A DNA stretch of 64,000 bases from Poa pratensis (Eukaryota > Streptophyta > Magnoliopsida > Poales > Poaceae). The DNA lies in NCBI GenBank assembly GCA_947311845.1, contig CAMZMU010000062.1:46582030-46646029 (forward strand), written 5' to 3'. Positions 59,585 to 64,000 of this stretch are shown here, one piece after another. The notes beneath the pieces are model-generated. The model was not told where the DNA came from. It was given only the letters and a program-made list of their open reading frames with translations, and did no database searches. Both the position numbers and the translations under genes were made by a program. Positions within the stretch are counted from its first letter, which is position 1. Each line of letters opens with the position of its first letter.

Positions 59585-60254
59585 ATGAAAAAAAAATTAC
59601 CTCTCTCTGTAGTAGGCGATGGCAGGGGAGCAAGGCGCAGGCGTGGAGAAGGAGGTGGGGCAGAGGTAGGCGCGGCGGGCGCGGCGACGGGCGCGCAGCG
59701 GCGGTGGTGCTTCGACGGGGCGCGTGGCCGAGGCGTCGCGGTGGGGCGCGGTGTCGGTGGCGGCGGCGCGGCAGCACGGCGTCGGGCGGCGGTGACGGGG
59801 CGCGTCGTGGGGCAGAGACGGGCGCGGCAGGGAGGCGAGGCGGCGTCGGAGGTGGAGGAGAGGCAGCACGACGGCCGGCAGCGGTGGAGGGCGGGGCCGC
59901 GTCGGAGATCGAGCAGGGCGGCGTGCGGCAGAGGTGGGGACAACGGGCGGCGGCACCACGGCGTCAACCACGGCGTCGACAACGGCGCGGCGGGGCGGTG
60001 CGACGGGCGGCGGCGCCACGGGAGGAGGCGAGGGAGCGCTGCGTCGTCTTCGATTTGGGGGACTTGGTGAAAAAATCGGGGTGGAACCACCCAAATCCCC
60101 GCGTAAAAGAACCTTTCGTCCCGGGTCCTGCCACCACCCGGGACGGAAGACCCTTTCATCCCGGTTGGTAACACCAATCGGGACCAAAGGTCTGTCTGGG
60201 CCGCGAAAAATTGCGCGCGAAGCCCAGCAGGCCTTTGGTCCCGGTTGGTGTTAC
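59585..60254 (-). other. GC-rich CACTA leader and subterminal repeats
   Basis: 59,600-60,060 is highly GC-rich, with long but featureless open frames on both strands. From 60,110 there are repeated CCTTTCGTCCCGGGT, ACCCTTTCATCCCGGTTGGT and GCCTTTGGTCCCGGTTGGTG words in both orientations. This resembles the 5' end region of a CACTA element, yet no CACTA/TAGTG terminus is visible. Confidence 0.55.
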
Positions 60255-61702
60255 TGATGCATGTAAAATGCATACATGAACTTTGCACTTTAATTGCTTA
60301 TATTCCAATCATATTTGCATCATATAAGGGTTATATCAATGTTTTATAATGATTTTGGGAATATTTCATAGTTTTCCCATTTATTTGGAATTAACCCTGT
60401 TTTTTCCAGAAAACGTCTTTTTTAGTGTTTCAGACTTTCCGGGAGCTTCAGGACTCCAAAAAGGGCAAGGCCAAAGAGCACGGTTCAGAATTTTCGAGAC
60501 GAACGCAATGGGCTTAAATTGAAGACCATAAGCCCAACAGGCTGGAAATGGGAGGGTCCCACGCGGCCTAAAGTACATGGCCGCGTGGGCCCAGCTCGTT
60601 TCCACCTCGGAGCTCCGTGGCCGTCGATCTTTCGTCCACCGACTCCGTCTTGACCTAAAAACGCCTATAAAAAAGGTCCCCTGGCGTTTCGCGAAAGGAG
60701 GCGGCGGAGAAACACAAAACCACGAAACAGAGAGTCAGAAGGCTGCCGCCGGAGAAGATCGGAGGGGGGAAACGCCGCCGGAATCACCTCCGAAGTGCTC
60801 CACCCCCCTCCGGCGTGTTCATCATCAACATCTACAGCAAGAACTTCTCCACCATCATCACCATGATGAAGGGGGAGTAGTCCACCCCCTGGACTAGGGT
60901 TTGTGGTGGTAACTTTTGTATCTCTCCTCTCTCTTGAGCTTCACTAATTAGTACCGTATGAGCTGCTGAACATGATTACGGCCATCTATGTAATACCTTT
61001 GTGGTGAATATTGTGGTGTGAGATGATTTGTTATGCATTTACCATTGTGTTGGAGCTTTTGTGATTTGTCATACTTTGAAGTATGATGTATGTGGGTACG
61101 GGATGGCCGATGTGACACGGCATAGGTATTGAGTGACACAGTACCGCCCAACATCCTTTATCTGGGGGTAAAATGAAAGAGTATGATGTGGGAGTGAGAG
61201 AAACCACGCTAGCCTTACGGGGGGTGACCTAGCAACACAAATGAGTATTTCTTTCAACTATGTGTTTTAGGACATATAGCCGTCATAAAAAGCTACCATT
61301 ATAACATGACAATTGTGTGTACTTTGTCTATAACATGATGATCACCGTAGATGAGAGAGAGAGAGGATTAAGTGAACCCATGAACCATGTCCATTGTTCC
61401 TATAAGAAACACACACTTGAGCTTGTCCTCTTGCTACATAGAGGATTGGGCTTTCTCTCTTTGAGAGCTTTCACTTGCTGCCACCTTTGTCTTGTCCTCT
61501 TGCAAAGAAGAGGATTGGGACACTTTTACATCCATCAAACCAACCATCTTGTTCTCTAAACTTGTTTAGTGCATAATCAACTAAAACTTGTGACACTTTA
61601 GTTGTAGGGAATAGATAAATTTTCCTTCTTGCTCCTGTGGATCGATACCTTACTTCCACATTGAGAGGTGCTACAGTGATCCCTTGCTCTTGGGGGTTAT
61701 CA
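60255..61702 (+). mobile_element. Solo LTR related to the 53-kb element
   Basis: 1,448 bp, starting TGATGCATGTAAAATGC and ending GGTTATCA, with TSD GTTAC (60250-60254 and 61703-61707). The 3' two-thirds is nearly identical to the 53,392 LTR; the segment 60,370-60,600 differs strongly, so it is a subfamily variant. Inverted pair at 60558-60589. It interrupts the CACTA subterminal palindrome. Confidence 0.93.
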
Positions 61703-62029
61703 GTTACCAACCGGGATGAAAGGCCTTTTTTACTTTTTTTCTTGTTTTCTTTTTGTAGTTTCTTTTTCTGTTTTCTTTTGTATACTTTGAATTGTTTTTT
61801 TTTTAGTTTCTTTTTCTAGTTTCTTTTTTCTTTTATATTTAATTTAAATGTTCCAATATTTATGAAAATCATACATTTTCTTATTTATTTTATATCTATT
61901 GATTTAATTATCTAAAAAATGTAATAATTATCTCTTTATTTTTAAAACATCCTTAACAACATCCCCACAGACAGTTACATGAAAGATTTAATACATTATT
62001 ACACATCACTAACAGTTTTCATAACAGAG
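61703..62029. other. T-rich CACTA 3' flank
   Basis: After ACCAACCGGGATGAAAGGCC the DNA becomes T-rich, like the segment after the subterminal repeats at 48,966. The phrase AGTTACATGAAAGATTTAAT (about 61,974) recurs in related form at 63,104, on the other side of the next gene. Confidence 0.5.
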
Positions 62030-62680
62030 TTATATTTCTACATAAACAGAATTTGCTGGCTCGGAGGCTGTAGGATTAGGGGAACGGCGCCGGGAGGAGC
62101 CAACACCGTTCGCGCCCGCCTGGTTCTCGCGCTCATGTTTGCGGCGGAGGGCACGAGCCATGGAGGATGAGTCTTTCAGCGCCCAAGCCAGCTCGGAAGC
62201 CTCCTTCGCCTTGAGCTGGCAGGCAGTGTTGGCTCGTTGTACACGGTCGTCGCGGACGAACTGTAAGGAGGCTTCAATGGCAACCTGCATCTGTGGCCCA
62301 CCGCCCTCTTCCCCATGGTCGCTCCAGTCGAAGTCGTCGTCGTCATCCTCCTCGTCGGGAGGGGCGGCGGCGACAGGTGGAGGTACGGCGGCACCTGGTG
62401 GAGATGTGGCGGCCAAGTCGCCGTATGCGGCCGCTGATCCCCACGCCACCCCTGCGGCGTACGCATCCTCGTCGGGGTCAGGGATGCCCGACCACGCGTG
62501 CTCGTACGCCCTCCGCACCTCCTCCGGCACTGGAGCAGGAGGCCGGTAGTTGGGCATTCCTCTCCAAGCCGGGCTCGTGGACATACGACGGGATAGGCTC
62601 CCGCGGTAGCGCCCAAGCGCGCTCTGCCGAGCATGCTCGACCTCATCCAGAAGGCGCTGCGGCGGGCGTGGTGGATCCAT
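62030..62680 (-). CDS. Intact ORF carried in CACTA, function unknown
   Basis: 216 residues, ATG at 62,680 (MDPPRPPQRLLDEVEHARQS), no introns. Then AWRGMPNYRPPAPVPEEVRR, YEHAWSGIPDPDEDAYAAGV, a Pro/Ala linker, a strongly acidic patch (DEEDDDDDFDWSDH), QMQVAIEASLQFVRDDRVQR, SELAWALKDSSSMARALRRK and a basic stretch (RRKHERENQAG, SSRRRSPNP). The acidic-plus-basic make-up suggests a nuclear regulatory protein, but I recognise no domain. It has its own TATA box and short leader, and lies between the TNP2 gene end and the element's 3' flank, where the DUF8039/Ulp1 gene is expected. Reading frame and codon bias (GC-rich) look real. Confidence 0.7.
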   Translation of the reverse strand: MDPPRPPQRLLDEVEHARQSALGRYRGSLSRRMSTSPAWRGMPNYRPPAPVPEEVRRAYEHAWSGIPDPDEDAYAAGVAWGSAAAYGDLAATSPPGAAVPPPVAAAPPDEEDDDDDFDWSDHGEEGGGPQMQVAIEASLQFVRDDRVQRANTACQLKAKEASELAWALKDSSSMARALRRKHERENQAGANGVGSSRRRSPNPTASEPANSVYVEI

Positions 62681-62715
62681 CTCGTGTAGACGATGGGTTC
62701 GTTGCTAGGAATGGT

Positions 62716-62780
62716 GGATCAGGGGTGTGTTTCTTTCAAGCGCTTGTGAGCCGTTGGATCAGGGGTTGTTTCTTTTGAGG
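62716..62780. repeat. Short direct repeat in the ORF leader
   Basis: GGATCAGGGGTGTGTTTCTT (62716) and GGATCAGGGGTTGTTTCTTT (62756), 40 bp apart, in the presumed 5' leader of the minus-strand ORF. Confidence 0.7.
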
Positions 62781-62793
62781 GCACACATGACCC

Positions 62794-62802
62794 TATATAT
62801 AG
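62794..62802 (-). promoter_or_regulatory. TATA box of the CACTA-embedded ORF
   Basis: The minus strand reads GGCTATATATAGGG, about 115 bp upstream of the ATG. Transcription would start near 62,765, giving a leader of about 85 bases. Confidence 0.65.
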
Positions 62803-62854
62803 CCCCCTCTCGAACATGTTCGGCACTCAGTGTAGTTCATTTGATATACAAAGC

Positions 62855-63087
62855 ATTCGGATTCCCTGCATACGTCCAACGGTGCATTTGATATGCGGGC
62901 ACTCACGAGCCACCGTTGGGCTGTATGCAGGGGAAACCGTGTGTTTTGTTCTATCTACAAAATACTTCAGTTCATCGACCGAATACAAATCATTCGGATT
63001 CCCGTCATACGTCCAACGGTGCATTTGATATGCATGCACTCACGAGCCACCGTTGGGCTGTATGACGGGGAAACCGTGTGTTTTGTT
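62855..63087. repeat. Tandem pair of hairpins with compensatory changes
   Basis: Two copies of a 96-bp unit (62855-62950 and 62992-63087). Each folds into a long hairpin: arms 62862-62884 with 62911-62935, and 62999-63021 with 63048-63072. In copy 1 the outer arm CCCTGCATAC pairs with GTATGCAGGG; in copy 2 CCCGTCATAC pairs with GTATGACGGG. The loops (GCATTTGATATGC and so on) are nearly the same. They lie just upstream of the ORF's TATA box. Confidence 0.88.
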
Positions 63088-63180
63088 TCAACTTTCAGAA
63101 CACAGTTACATAAAAGGTTTATTACATTATTACACATCAGCACCAACATCCTTATCTTGTCCTCCATGGGCAATCTTTTT

Positions 63181-64000
63181 CTACTTTCTGCGTGTCACTT
63201 TCTTCTGCTTGGACCGTAGCCATGGACAAACTTCTTCATTTAACACGAGGCTTGGGTCAGTTTTCACTGCGAAGGGCCGGATTTCATCAAACTTATTGTA
63301 ATCTTCTGACATATCTGTCTTGTCCTCCACTCCCACGATGTTTCTTTTCCCTGAAAGAACTATGTGGCGCTTTGGCTCATCATATGATGTATTCGCTTGC
63401 TTATCTTTTCTTTTTTTTTGGTCTGGAAGACATGTCCTTGACATAGAAAACCTGAGCCACGTGTTTGGCTAGGACAAATGGTTCGGTTTCGTACCCAAGA
63501 TTCTTGAGATCCACTGTAGTCATTCCGTACTGCGGGTCTACGTTTACCCCGCCTTGCAGGTTGAACCATTTGCACCGGAACAAAGGTACCTTGAAAGAGT
63601 ATTCTTGTGTTCCTCGATATACGGAGCCACCAAGCTCGAATTATGTATAACTGTGTAGTGTGCTTGATTGAAAGAATCCCAGTCGGTACACCAGAAGGCT
63701 TTCTTTCCTAGCGTTCCTTTTCCACTCAGTCTCCCCTCATGGCGCGATTGAGGGACACCGATCGGGTTAAGGTCAGGAATAAAGTCAACACAAAACTCAA
63801 TGACCTCCTCTGTTCCATAACCCTTGGAGATGCTTCCTTCAGGCCTAGCACGGTTATGAACGTATTTCTTTAAGATTCCCATAAACCTCTCAAAGGAGAA
63901 CATGTTGTGTAGAAATACAGGACTGAGAACTTGAATCTCTTCGACTAGGTGAACTATGAGGTGCGTCATAATATTGAAGAAGGATGGTGGGAACACCAAC
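63181..64000 (-). pseudogene. TNP2 transposase C-terminal region, deleted
   Basis: From the right edge: FFNIMTHLIVHLVEEIQVLS and FSFERFMGILKKYVHNRARP (DUF4218), HYTVIHNSSLVAPYIEEHKN (start of DUF4216), then after a junction near 63,605 FKVPLFRCKWFNLQGGV, DLKNLGYETEPFVLAKHVAQ and VFYVKDMSSRP (end of DUF4216), then HIVLSGKRNIVGVEDKTDMS and a Lys-rich tail to the stop at 63,181. Around 100 residues between EEHKN and FKVPLF are missing and the frame shifts there and at the AAAAAAAAA run near 63,410. The catalytic part lies right of the window. TNP2 is the CACTA transposase. Confidence 0.88.

Larger units (their letters stand above)
48755..64000 (-). mobile_element. CACTA (En/Spm) transposon, possibly two fused
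   Basis: The left end is CACTAGTAGAAAACAGGCC. The body holds minus-strand genes typical of grass CACTA elements: a DUF8039/Ulp1-like gene (53.1-49.2 kb) and the end of a TNP2 transposase gene (64.0-63.2 kb). Nested LTR elements account for about 7.3 kb. The right terminus lies beyond the window or has been lost. A second block of subterminal repeats at 60,110-61,735 suggests that two elements have fused. Confidence 0.8.

Noticed and set aside
59578..60288. 236- and 161-residue frames on both strands
   Set aside because: Extreme GC content opens all frames; Arg/Ala/Pro/Gly only. Treated as CACTA leader DNA.
62855..63087. Possible CRISPR array
   Set aside because: Only two units, each a hairpin, in a plant transposon; no array structure or cas genes.
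1..64000. tRNA or rRNA genes
   Set aside because: No cloverleaf with A and B box spacing or rRNA core was noticed; GTTCGA-like words occur only in isolation. A tRNA scan would be decisive.

Overview
This window is nuclear DNA from a grass (Poaceae). It is dominated by transposable elements (TEs), with one recognisable low-copy gene and several decayed genes. The grass call rests on a wall-associated receptor kinase relic, a Stowaway MITE, CACTA ends with CCTTTGGTCCCGG subterminal repeats, Helitron 3' ends with the grass-typical hairpin, and large non-autonomous LTR elements with Athila-like primer sites. The species cannot be named from the sequence. I saw no bacterial, organellar, tRNA, rRNA or CRISPR features.

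Layout. 0-2.5 kb: end of a Ty3/gypsy element on the minus strand (broken gag, PBS, complete 5' LTR). 2.5-4.5 kb: a coiled-coil fragment and a minus-strand GRF zinc-finger gene with a disrupted frame. 4.8-9.3 kb: a wall-associated kinase pseudogene whose last exon is split by a TIR DNA transposon, which is itself split by a solo copia-type LTR with TSD CCGAG. 9.3-19 kb: sparse sequence with a TTCAGTC-rich pyrimidine array, two hAT elements with 8-bp TSDs (one keeping only a BED zinc-finger ORF), a frameshifted GC-rich grass gene and two MITEs. 19.4-21.7 kb: the best host gene, a NETWORKED/NAB-domain actin-binding protein, with one frame break.

21.9-46.6 kb: a Helitron-rich tract. Five Helitron 3' termini (hairpin plus CTAG followed by T) all lie on the minus strand. 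Three of these elements abut head to tail at 37,584-46,418, and they may all sit inside an older Helitron running from 27,776 to about 46,565. That older unit also holds a gag-only copia-type element with 127-bp LTRs (TSD ATGAT, itself split by a solo LTR with TSD CGTGT) and a 5'-truncated LINE. The Helitrons carry pieces of PIF1 helicase, an RPA1-like gene and an SNM1-type nuclease.

48.8-64 kb: one or two fused CACTA transposons on the minus strand. They carry a multi-exon DUF8039/Ulp1-protease gene, the end of a TNP2 transposase gene, and between them a compact intact 216-aa ORF with its own TATA box. Two upstream hairpins of that ORF differ by compensatory changes. A young non-autonomous LTR element (53,392-59,264, TSD ATTTG) and a related solo LTR (60,255-61,702, TSD GTTAC) interrupt the CACTA DNA.

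Nearly every long reading frame here is TE-derived and decayed. The intact ORFs are the BED mini-protein (16,384-16,608), the CACTA-embedded ORF (62,030-62,680) and the short LTR-element ORF (54,975-55,412). Intact-to-decayed order and nested TSDs give a relative insertion history for much of the window.
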